From the NCBI GenBank assembly GCA_910589415.1, contig OU342631.1, positions 15,748,001 to 15,812,000 on the forward strand: DNA of 64,000 nt, in the 5' to 3' direction. Below the pieces are notes generated by a model that saw nothing but the letters and a program-made list of their open reading frames with translations, did not search any database and was not told the origin of the DNA. Both the position numbers and the translations under genes were made by a program. Origin of the DNA: Malachius bipustulatus. Taxonomy: Eukaryota; Arthropoda; Insecta; Coleoptera; Melyridae. Below are positions 1 through 11,600 of this stretch, one piece after another. Position 1 is the stretch's first letter. Each line of letters opens with the position of its first letter.

Positions 1-178
1 TATATTAAACAAAATCACTGCCCTTAACCTTTGCTCCATAAGTTCACTGCTGAGGTGTTTTAATAAAAAACTCCCTATAACTTCTTTTAATTATACATTA
101 TAAACTTTGCTAGATCTATAATTATTATTGTTGCCTTATTAAAGCAAAATTCTCATAAAACGTTTAATTGGCGATTAG

Positions 179-912
179 CTTCAAGAGAAAAATCAAGGAA
201 AATTAAAGCTCAACAAAGGTGAACTTCAAGAGGCACTATCAAGAGTTTCAAGACGTATAACGGAATATGACATCCTGATCAAGAACCTTAAACAGCAAAT
301 AGAGAAAGAAAGGGGATTTTCCGGGGTCATGATCGACAAGGCTTGTTTACTTATTGAAATATACAATAAAAAAAGTAACATGTGTGGATATCTAGCCGAC
401 TTAAAAAATTGTTCACATGATTTCAACCGTCACGGCGATTTGATTCTGGTAAATGATTTCTACCTGCGAGGAAAACCCAAGATGTCTTTGAGAGTATTTC
501 TGTTCAAAGAAATGATACTCATTGCGAGAGTAAAAGATCAAGAGGTTCTTATTTGAAAACTTATTTGGAAAATTTAAGAAATTTGTTAATTTTCAGTGCA
601 AATTTATTGACAGTATCCCCGTAAATGATCTAACGTATGGGCGACATTCTGATCACATAGAGTTGAAGAAGACAGGAAATGCTTACATAATTTACTCAGA
701 CAAGAAAGTTGTCATGCAGAACTGGCAAACTGAACTAGAAAATATCATGTACCATCAAGTTAAAGAGAAAAAAGGTAAGCATTAGAGGTATATTTTCACT
801 TAATAATATGTTTCATCCCCTGGTATAAATTCTAGTTGAAATTCAACGTCGATTAAGTACAGCAAGCCAAAAAAGTGAAATTAAAAGCCGAGCAAGTAAG
901 TTCTTAAATTGA
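179..912 (+). CDS. RhoGEF (DH-PH) paralogue A, 3' portion
   Basis: Last exons of a Rho guanine nucleotide exchange factor-like gene whose 5' part lies before the window. Exons: 179-544 (phase 0 at both ends), 597-774, and 836-895 (or read through to the stop at 910-912). The first exon ends a DH domain (EALSRVSRRITEYDILIK resembles the conserved third DH region) and starts a PH domain (HGDLILVNDFYL, then VFLFKEMILIARV). The next exon, starting CKFIDSIPV, completes the PH domain with the Trp-containing C-terminal helix (NWQTELENIM). DH domains load GTP on Rho-family GTPases at membranes; the PH domain assists. The intron positions and the phrase H-G-D-L-I-L-V-N-D-F match gene B. The tail exon ends at a good donor (GTAAGT at 896), so a further short exon is possible; reading through gives a stop after five codons. 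The donor of the first exon (GTTCTT) is weak. Confidence 0.75.
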
Positions 913-1859
913 AATATCTCTTTAATGATAATCTCTTTACAACTGTTATGGTATTTTAAAGAGATTTATTTAATTTTAGAATGCTCTCGTTACATTAATG
1001 ACAAATATAAAAACTAAATAGAAAAGCTTATTAGCCTAGCTTGCTTGTCATTAATACTGACCTGATCTTCTGTAAAAAGATTTGTTCTGATTAAAATAAA
1101 ATAAAATTATTGGAAACGAATATTTTCATAACCTACTCTAATACTTAGTCAACTCCAAGTTGGGTCTTCATCAGAGCGGAGTTGAATTTTAGTTTTTTTT
1201 TTTTCAAATAATCGTAAAATTAAACGAAAGAAAAGCTGTAATGTTAAAACTAACCTGGCCTTATGAGAAAAATTTTTGTTGACTCAAAAGTCACATAGTA
1301 ACTCGAAATTATCGAAAAAAGCAAAAACAAAATCCACAAAAATAACCTAGTTATATAAAATCGTTAACTACATCTATATATACGGTATTTTAAAACTTTT
1401 AACCCTGTGGCAACTTAACAGTGATAAGATTTGACAAATTGTAAGGAAAAGTACAATGCGAAATGTAAAAAAAATCAGGTAATGGTAAAAGTTGCATGAT
1501 ACCATTTTGTTAGTGACAAAAAGCTCACTCTTCCAACAGAAATTTTTAGGAAATATGATCTTGTTCAAAAAACTCAAGTTTACTTTAATAAATAAACATA
1601 ATTTTTTTCACAGCGTAATCACATGTTACTACTGTCATTTATTTTATGATAACAGTTTTATATTTTGCATAATAACACATTTCCTATGCTGTAAGAAAGA
1701 TACTAACAAAACATAAGGTAAAAAGTAAAATGAAGGTAAGTATCATTCAAGAATTTGAGACTAAACTTAAAAATTTTCCACGAAATTATACCCTGAAGAA
1801 TCATCTATGTTAATTACCTTTTGTTTATTGATATCGGACTCGTTAAAAGGACTCGTTAA
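913..1859. other. Intergenic, no gene seen
   Basis: AT-rich spacer after gene A. No coding pattern is visible. There are AATAAA-like signals near 1095 and a good acceptor-like tract ending near 1614. That acceptor would give an immediate stop in gene A's phase, so it could mark a last exon of gene A, but this is only a guess. Confidence 0.4.
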
Positions 1860-2307
1860 CAAAAATCAGTTCTGGGGGTGAAGCGCGTCTTCCCTCCCCC
1901 CCAAAAAAGAAACCTCCTCTTTGGTAAATAAGTATTTTTCCGCAAATAATTCGTTAATCGTTGGATAAATCAAAAAAATAGAAAAGTGTCTTGTAATTTT
2001 TTCTAATGTGTCATATCTTTCGAGTTATTCAATATTTTGTATTTCATGTCCCCTTTAATACCCATTTTGAGTTTTCTCCATAGGTTTCCGTGAAATTTAA
2101 TTTTTTGTAGAGGCTGCGCGCCAACAATTTTAAATAAACAAAAATTTGCGTGCGTCAAAGATATAAATTTGCTATTTCTTAAATATTGAATAGCTCGAAA
2201 AATATTTATACAAAAAAATTACAAGAAATTACAAGAAAAAATACTTTTCCCGCCAAATGGGTGTGTTTTTTGGGGAAACGCTGCACCCTCAGAACTGATT
2301 TTTGTGT
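1860..2307. repeat. Short inverted-repeat (MITE-like) element
   Basis: The two ends are inverted copies of each other (AAAAATCAGTTCTGGGGGTG near 1861; its imperfect complement CACCCTCAGAACTGATTTTT near 2284-2303). Arms extend inwards through CTTTTCCGC/GCGGGAAAAG-like stretches. No ORF. Looks like a non-autonomous foldback or MITE in the space between genes A and B. Exact ends are approximate. Confidence 0.55.
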
Positions 2308-2857
2308 ATTTATGTTCTATAACTTCTTCACTAACAATTATTATTATTACTAAGAAAAATCTTAGATAAGATTTTTATGACCTTTGGGTATATTTTTTAC
2401 TTTACCGACTCGACTTATAATTGTCATTTTTTGGTTTTTGATTTTGAGAAATTTTTAATCATCATTGTTTCATCATAATTAATCGTTCTCATAAAAAATA
2501 TGCTGCTTAAAGTTACAATGAAAATTTTTCTTCTCCCTAAAATTATTAAATAAAAAATAAGTAGGTATCTTCTGAAAATCATACATTTTAACTACTTAAA
2601 TACACCTTAGCGGCCTCATGATTAAAATCGCTCTGTATTGTTTCGTAAATAATCACTCCTTTAAATAAAATGTTTATCCACACTTCAATAAATATTTCAA
2701 AATTGATTTTCTTATCATGATTAATTAGCAAACAAAACACTCCATAAAAATTAAAGCACGCGCAATTACATTTGCTTGCAAGAATTTTGGCATACGTATA
2801 CACTTATCATTCCATCAATCATATTATTATTATAAAAATATTTCGCAAATACAAATC
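2308..2857. other. Upstream region of gene B
   Basis: AT-rich sequence before the gene B start codon. No gene or recognisable core promoter could be assigned. Confidence 0.3.
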
Positions 2858-4571
2858 ATGAGTCTACTTGATAGAGAAAATTTTTTTGAAATACCTGAGG
2901 CGGAAAGTCATCAGGATAAATCCCAAATAAAATTTTCAAAACTCATTCAAAATTTTCGTCAAAGTAAATCATTGGATATTCCGGATAGCGCTACTTTTAA
3001 CCTAGAATTCCAAAATTGTGCTTCTTCTTTAAATAACATTTGTGATGGAACTTATCAATCAAGTGCCAATCCATTATACTTAAAGCAGGAAGATGATGTA
3101 TCTTCGCAAGTGTTAAAAAAATCAATAGAAACTCAAAGAAATAATAATATATCTGTACAATCTTCATATGAAAGAGTCAAGGATGAACAGGAATAGTGAG
3201 TATTTGTCCATATCTAAACCTAGGTCGATCTTATTCCAACTAACTAAACAAATTCCAGTTATGTCATATCAGAAATCATAAAAAATCTCCTTACAACAGA
3301 ACAGAGTCATCTTCAAAGATTGGAGGAAATAGTAACTGTAAGTATCATTATGCTATTACTTACTTCTTAAATTTATTTAAAAAACTTTTAAAATTTTAAG
3401 ATACAGTTACCTTACATAAAAAAAAATTATGGTGAGTTATTCTCAAATAAGATTTTCGGAGATGTTGATGATATATATAAATTGACAAAAACATATTTCT
3501 CACAACTTCAAGAATGTGAGCAAAATATAGAGACGATATGCAAAACTATAATAAGCATGGTGAGTACCTAAATGAAATAATTTATTTAATTGAGATTTTG
3601 GATTATAATATTTCAGGAAGGCTTGTTTCAAAAATATCTGACATTTGTTTTCATCGCTCATAAAGTGGATGAAAAATTCATTGCTCTTACTCAGGTAAGA
3701 TCTCAACCACAAGAACCATAAACACAATCAATTATTACTATACTAATATGAATCCTTTCCTTAGTTTCAAATAGCGTGCGATATAAAGGATAAATATGGA
3801 AAAAAGGATATCAAAGAAAATGTAAGGAGAGTTTTTGACCGTATTACCCAGTACGCGAATATAATGGAAAGTTTAAAAAAAGAGGTGTATAAAGTGGCCG
3901 AAAAATGTTCTTCCAGAAACCTTCAACAATTTTTAGGGAATACAGTAAAGTATGTGGAGGAAGCTACCGCACTAACCAAGAAATACAAAGAACGTTGTAA
4001 CATGAATTTATTTTTATCTGATGTAAAGCTTTGCTCGAAAAATTTCGGTATACACGGCGAATTAATTCTGGTAAACGATTTTGAAGCAAGAGAAGGAGAT
4101 CAACACTTCTATGCAAGGATATTTCTCTTTAAAAAGCTAGTAATGATTACAAGCCTACCGAGATTGCATAACAAAGAAGTAATAATATTTTTTTATAAAA
4201 ATTATAATTACAAAAATATACAATTCTTACCTTTAGTGTAAATTTGAATGCGGAATTTCTAACAAAGTCCTTGGAGTTGGATTAATTGGGGAGTACGAGG
4301 CTATTGATATATCCGAAGGGAAATCCAGGAAATTCATAATAACTTCAAATAAATCAGGTATCATAAGGAGATGGTACGGAGAACTTAATAAAATTATGCA
4401 AGTGGAAGTTGCTGGAACTAAAGGTGAATGTAAAGTACCTACCTAGCGTTAAAATCAATTCGTGATAAATTACTTTTTTTAGAGCGAATAAGTAGAAAAC
4501 ACGGTACAATGGAGCTACATTCAAGCCCACACAAAGAGGAAAGTAAGTGTTATTTCAAAAAAAAAAGCTAA
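2858..4571 (+). CDS. RhoGEF (DH-PH) paralogue B, complete
   Basis: Seven-exon gene: 2858-3195, 3259-3337, 3401-3559, 3617-3694, 3765-4178, 4237-4423, 4483-4571. Lengths sum to 1344 nt, giving 447 residues. Residues 1-112 are polar and probably disordered. The DH domain starts at the conserved exon 2 (VISEIIKNLLTTEQSHLQRL), keeping the Glu of the first DH region; the third region is degenerate (RRVFDRITQYANI). The PH domain begins at GIHGELILVNDFEA (exon 5) and ends in exon 6 with the Trp helix (RRWYGELNKIMQV). The start ATG is the first after the upstream stops. Closest recognisable type is the puratrophin/PLEKHG4-Trio group of GEFs, by pattern only. A donor (GTAAGT) lies at 4542 just before the read-through stop, as in gene A, so an extra 3' exon cannot be excluded. 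Confidence 0.8.
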
Positions 4572-5698
4572 GCAAATTCTACAACTACCTACTACTGCTA
4601 CCTGCCTACTTTCCCAGAAAAATGAAGATTTTAAAATAATTTTATAATGAATATTAAATTTTTCTTTGGTCTGATTTTGTATAAATTTTGTATTTATTTT
4701 CGCTTTTGTTTGAGATGTAGTTCGAAAATTTGATACTATGAAAATCAGAATAATCGCTAGGTTTTGACACACAGAAACGAATCATTTCTAGCAAGAGGCC
4801 TTAACGAGTTCTAAAAAGGAAATTTTAGAATAATTCAAATTTTTATTGGTTCATTACATCCGAATCCTGTGATCTAGATACCTAGTAACGTATGTTATAA
4901 CCGAGTATTCGTTACATCCGAATTTTTTGTAGCAAATTAAATTAAAATGCAGTTTGATAAAGTGTGAATAATTAGAGACAAAATTTAATTGATGATGGAA
5001 GTTACATTTGAACATAACTCTTGAGCTTGGCATTAGAGTTTCGATTGGTCAAAAAAATGGTTTCCAGAATTCTCGATCCTTAACTCTCGGTTGAAAAACT
5101 TATACTACAAAAATTATGTCTTCATAATGTGCCTTTGTTAATATAGCTGCCATGATACATAGGTACATGGTTTGCAACTTTTATTCCTTTCCAAACTTTC
5201 CAAAAATTTTATCTTTTTATTAACGTTACTTTGAGTAGGATTATCTTTTAGTAATTGACATACTTTGAGATGTCAAAGCATATTATCGTACCTATATGTA
5301 AGAGTTTTTCTGTTACGTTTTGAAAAATAACCAATAATTATAAGTTTCCTAAATTTGTATTATTTTTTATAGGAGAATAATTGGAAATACCTACTCGTTT
5401 CATATACGAAAGCAAGGACAATATAATAATTAATAACTATTTATCCTGTAATAAAATCGTCCACTTGAAGATTGATATGGGTATTTTTATCTGAATGAGT
5501 ACATTAAATAGGTAAAGAGGTAAATAATATGACAGCTTATAGATAGATATGATCAATGTAATCAGCTTCTAGTAAACGTATCTAGCTCGTATTAGACTAA
5601 TAAATTAATTGAAATAACTTTAATAAGGTATAATGTGAATTTACGTTTGATTTTAAAATTATACATTTAATACGAATATTGAGTAAAGTGTAATAAAA
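4572..5698. other. Intergenic B-C, no gene seen
   Basis: About 1.1 kb of AT-rich sequence between tandem DH-PH genes B and C. I see no PH-like exon, RNA gene or repeat with clear ends. It should hold the 3' end of B and the promoter of C. Confidence 0.4.
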
Positions 5699-8600
5699 AT
5701 GAGTGATGTGAAAGAAAAAATTAAACAATTTGAGTCAATAAAAAAAAATATTATTACTCCTAGTACTAGAGTTTTCATTAGAACCAACATTCAAGAGACC
5801 GTCGGCCAAACTTCAGCAGATTCGGAAAATTGTAACTCTATCGTTGATGACAAAATCGATTTGAGAAAAATTACTTCCGGAGAAATACACGGCGAAATAA
5901 TCAGCAGTACAGATGACGAAATTGACCTGGAATCATATTGTATAATTAAGGAAGAAGATTTAAATAATATTCAGGAAAATTTAGCGAAATCTAACCACGA
6001 ATTAGAAGTTTATGAAGATAATGATGAAGTTTTCTTAGACGATGATGGCGAATTTAATGACAAAAGTCGGTAGGTGTTCAGTAAATATTTTAGTATAATC
6101 GGCCTACTAGATATTCGTGTCATACGAGTGATTTTGTTAAGTTTGCTTTATTCAATTTAACAAGGTAAGTTTCTTAAAGCTGCATTCTTGAAGTACAATA
6201 ATAATTGGTCCTGGTCCTGGATGGGGTATAATAATTGAATAAATTATTTCGCTTACAATAATAGCTGATAAAAACTGTGGCAAGTATGTAGAAACGATCA
6301 AAATAAAACAATTTCTTTTCTAGATGCATAATAAACGAATTATTGGAAACCGAAAAGTCATACATAATTTCTTTGAAAACTCTAATTGAGGTACGTTAGC
6401 CTAACAAAAAATAGTCATTTGTGTGTTATTTTCAAGTATTCCAGGTTTACCAACCACTTATCGAAGAGAAATGCGGCAAATATGCAAGTGAGAAAATTTT
6501 CGGCAATATTAAGTCAGTCTACAACGAAACACAAAAATTTTATGCGGCGCTTGTAAATTGTAACAAGGACGTCAGGAAGATTTGTGAAACGTTTCTAAAT
6601 TTCGTACGTATATCTATAATTTTTATAAATCATAGAAAATATAAAAAAAAAACTCTTTAAACCATTTTTGATGATATTGTTTGTCGTTTATTATGAAACA
6701 AAAAACTTAAAACATTTAACGATTAAAACAAAGTTTTATAAATTAGGGACTAATAATAATTATTAATAGGTTAAGGCTCCAAGAGAAAATCTAATGAGAT
6801 ATTGTTATGGTTCGCTGGGACTGTGCTTTCTCTACTCTTTTTTGAAAATTTATTTTCTTCTTTGATTCCCTCTTACCATAAACAATTTATTTTATTTAGG
6901 GGGCCTTTCTTTTTTAAAAACTAATAAAAGTTTATTCTGTAGGAGACCTCTATGACTCAGAGTGAGTTCAAGTATTTTTTTTTTATAAATTTTTTAAAAT
7001 TTTCATAATCTATAAACTCCTATTGAAACTCAATTTAAATTTGTTTGGGTTTTATTACAATAAAAAATTTTCCAAACAATAACAGTTACAACAACTAACT
7101 TAAAAATAACTTAAAATTACTCACAGTTTGTTCCCTTAATAAATCTTCTTCGTCACCGACTTTCTGTCATTAATTTTTGACAGAAGTCCCTCGTAGGTTA
7201 ACGAAAGGAATAACCCACGGAATCAGTTGTTGAACAAAGCTTGAAGTCAACTCTAGTATAGCCTTGCTGTTAGTGTGTCAGCATTTCAATGTAGATCTCT
7301 GCACAGATATATCCAATTCGCTGCTACGTTTTTCTATCTTCTATGTCAAAATCGCAGAATCCAAATCGCTGCACGGCTGTACCCAAATCAATCTGCAATA
7401 ATTGTCAGCTGCCTGCTAGCCAAATTTCTGCACGGCTGTATCCAAATCAAATTGCAGTTGTCAGCTACCAGCTAACCAAATCTCTCCTTCTAACCTATAT
7501 GTTTCTTCTTGTAGTCAGCTACGGCCTCTGTTCTTTTCCAAATTCTTGATGTTCGAAAATTTTCTAGATGTTCACGATGTTCACGATGTTTACGATGTTT
7601 GGTTATGATTTCGTGGTCTACACTGATTAACTTGTGTTTTAGGAATCTCCTTAGATAATCGTTGTTTTTCTATTTATAGTTATTCTTGTAACTATGTAAA
7701 TTCGATTGTTATCTGCTTGACAACATATTATTTCTCACTATGACAGCGGATAATTTTTGTATTTTCCTTCCAATCAACATCTTATGAAATTCATTTCTCT
7801 TTTGGAGTACAACACACAAAATCCTCTTTGGACATGTTATGTTTTCCCCTTTCTAACAGCCAATTTCCCTGCTACTAGAGTTGCTGTTCTTTTCTTCTAA
7901 ATTGTGACTTTTAATCATTTTCTGCCTGTCATTTCTCCCGTACACTCTAGCTAACTTATTCTAATTATTCTAATTAATTATTTTACAAAAACTATTCTAT
8001 GACATTTCACCTTATTATTACATTATTTTCTAATCTACTGTCCTAAACAAATCTAAATATTCTGTTCCAATAGAACTTTTCAAAAACTAAAGATTATTTT
8101 TCATGAAAGAAAAAAAAACTATTTCTACGTAAATAAGCATATTGAGCTTTTTATAACATATACTATCTAGTCCAGTCAATAAATGACCCAAAATGAGGTG
8201 TAGAGTGCGTAAGCAGGTAACTAAGCGATTCCTTCAGAAACTTGTTCAGGGGGCTTAGGTTGTTAACATACCAAAAGTCCTGACTCCTAGGTGATGAGCG
8301 GGGGGGAGGAGGGGGGAGTAAAGGTACGAATTTTGGGTTTTTCGCTTATATCTCGAAAACGGTGCATCGGAGAGAAATATTTTTAGATAATAAAATGGAG
8401 TTCTTAAAATTATCTAAAACTTTTATATCATATGTTTTTTTCTAATTCCTAACCGTTTTCGAGCTATACCCTCGGAAAAAGTTGAAATTTACAAAAAAAA
8501 TCAATTTACGTCAAAATATTCATAAACATTGCATCATATTGTCTAAACCTATTCATAAACGAAAAGTATGAATAGGAAAGAAGTTGTAGATTTTTAAATT

Positions 8601-11600
8601 CCCTTTTAGAATATATATACATATGCTGATTAATGTCCAACCCGCCTAAAGTTACAGCTATTTTAAAACTGTAGACCTTGCTGGATGTAGACCTTGCTGT
8701 CCTGTTGATTGCTTCCACTCCTGCGACCCGAGATATCTTTATGCTGAAACCCGGACGAGGGAAAACCAAAACAATAGTACTGTCCACCCAAGAGATGCAG
8801 CACCGTAGATTTGAACACATCCTGTTCCTTCATTCATTTACCGGATGCGACACAACTTCTGCTACTTTCAGGAGAAGCAAGGTGGGCTTCTTTAAATTGT
8901 ACTTGGAGTCAGAAATCATCCAGCAAGCAGCAATGACATTTTCTAACGCCTCCTCTACTTACGACCAGGTTGAAAAGGCTGGGGAGATGTGCTTTCTGAA
9001 GTGGTATAAGGCGCCAAAAAAACAAACCTCCCTTAACCAGTACCGCTTCCAATCGTTTACGAGGTCAGTGGCAAATATGAAGCCTGAAATCAGCTCCCTA
9101 CCTCCAACAGAGAATGCAGCTAAACAGCACTCTCGGCGAACCTACCACCAAGTGCAGCAGTGGCTCGGTAATGAGCTGCCCCCTCAAGATTGGGGGTGGA
9201 AACGTGTAGGAGACACCCTGGTGGCAATTACAATGGAAAATCTACCAGCACCAGAGGTTCTTCTGAAAACTATATTTTGCCGCTGCACCAAGGATTGTGT
9301 AATTGGAAAATGTGGCTGCCGAAAAGCGATGCTCACCTGTTCTGCAGCGTGCCTCCACTGTCAAGGGAAGTGCCTAAACAGAGTGCCTGTTGACGATGAG
9401 GACGATGAAGACGATGTAGAGGCCATTCAGCAAGAGCCACCCGCTACTGAGCAAGAAGATGCCATGGAAGAACAATCATTGCCTGGGCCCTCAAGTTCAA
9501 AGAGGATGAAAATTTGATTACTTTTAAAGTTGAGAGTAAAACATTAGGAATATATTGAGAACAATGGGGTTTACAATTATTATTGTATTGGTATAACGAA
9601 ACTATCTGTAGAATAAAGTGTGAAATTTGTCATCATCATTATTTTTTCTACTTTATTTAATAACTTGCTTATAAGTGGCCATATATGTTATTAGATGAAC
9701 GAACAAAGGTTGTGGGTTAAGAATATGATATACAAACTAATTTTCTGAAAATTACAAAATGCTATACAAGTTTTAAAATAGCTGTAACTTTAGGCGGGTT
9801 GGACATTAATCAGCATATGTATATATATTCAAAAAGGGAATTTAAAAATCTACAACTTCTTTCCTATTCATACTTTTCGTTTATGAATAGGTTTAGACAA
9901 TATGATGCAATGTTTATGAATATTTTGACGTAAATTGATTTTTTTTGTAAATTTCAACTTTTTCCGAGGGTATAGCTCGAAAACAGTTAGGAATTAGAAA
10001 AAAACATATGATATAAAAGTTTTAGATAATTTTAAGAACTCCATTTTATTATGTGAAAATATTTCTCCCCGATGCACCGTTTTCGAGATATAAGCGAAAA
10101 ACCCAAAATTCGTACATTTACCCCCCCCTCCTCCTCCCCCCCGCTCATCACCTAGGAGTCAGGACTTTTGGTATGTTAACAACCTAAGCCCCCTGAACAA
10201 GTTTCTGAAGGAATCGCTTAGTTACCTGCTCACGCACTCTACACCTCATTCCTTGACTGGACTATATCGGGGATCTCGTATTGTGTAACTCTATATTTTT
10301 TTATTTTTAGGATTACCTTTTCAAATTATACGAGGTTTACTCAATGAATAAACCAATGGCAGACAAACATTCCAAGCTTCATCTCAATATAATACAAGTA
10401 AGATTTCCCAATATGTAATTTCAAAGATACGAGTGGAACTTATGCATGTTTTCAATTTTATAGGACATCGAAACAAAATACAATGACAGTCAATTTCAAA
10501 ATCGACTTCATCATCCAATACGACGTCTGGCTGGCTACATATTGCTGCTGAAACGTTTGAAATCTGCAAATGTTTCAGGTACAGATCAAGTATTATCTTT
10601 TGTTCTAAAAAAAATGGACAAATGCAACGCTTTCGTCGCTGTTGGTAACATTGAGAAATGTCCGATTAACTGGGCGGAGCAAGGCGATCTTATTTTATTC
10701 AATACCTTCAAGATTACAAGAAGAGAATCGTTCGAAGGAATGGTTTTTCTATTTGAAAAAATTATTGTCATTACTAAAACTATTTCAGAGGTATAGTGTA
10801 TTCATTTATTCATATTTAACCATTTTTTACCCATAGTTACGCTATGCTTTTGAAAATTACTGTCAAGGGCGTTAGGGCAAAAACGTAACCACTAAAGACA
10901 ACTATAGTATCATTGGAAGCTCGCTACATTGAAACCATCATGAATATTTATTTCATCATAAATCTTCTTCTTCTATCTTTTTTAAACAATGTCTTAACAA
11001 TGTAGTTAAGACATAGTCGTCCCACTCTGGTAATTTGGCTTCGAGATCGAGCTTATTTAGCCAGACAAAAGCAATCATGCCGCGCTGGGAGTTGAACTCA
11101 GACGGTGGCAGCGTCATCGGGTTAACAGTCATTCTTTCAATTTTTTTCTAAACTATTCCTTCCGCGCTCCAACTCACATTGGCCATGTTCAGAATGTGAA
11201 AAGTAAAACAGTGTACCAACTCTTTGATTCTCATCATATCCGTGTAATTTTTCATCGATTCCACCAAAATCTGGGATTACTACAGCTGATATTCAAATAA
11301 TGGGCAACTTGGCATGCTACGATGTGTCAAGTGGAAAGAAATATTGGGGTAGTTTTTTTTTCTTCAGATGTTCATTTACCTAACTTTAGGTTATTTTTAC
11401 AGAACTCGGTGACTGATGCAGCGCGCTTTCCAATGTCTTAACATAATAGTTCTGTTCAAATGAGTTTTAATTTTTCAGCGTAAATGTAGCTTATAAATTG
11501 AACATTGACTGTCAGAAAAGATGACCGTATATCGTATTTCCGTCTAAGATTGTATTTCACAATTTTGTGAAGTGTGATTATTTTTCATTGTAACTTTCAG

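Noticed and set aside
10968..11125. Functional tRNA gene
   Set aside because: B-box-like sequence only; no cloverleaf or anticodon arm could be folded.
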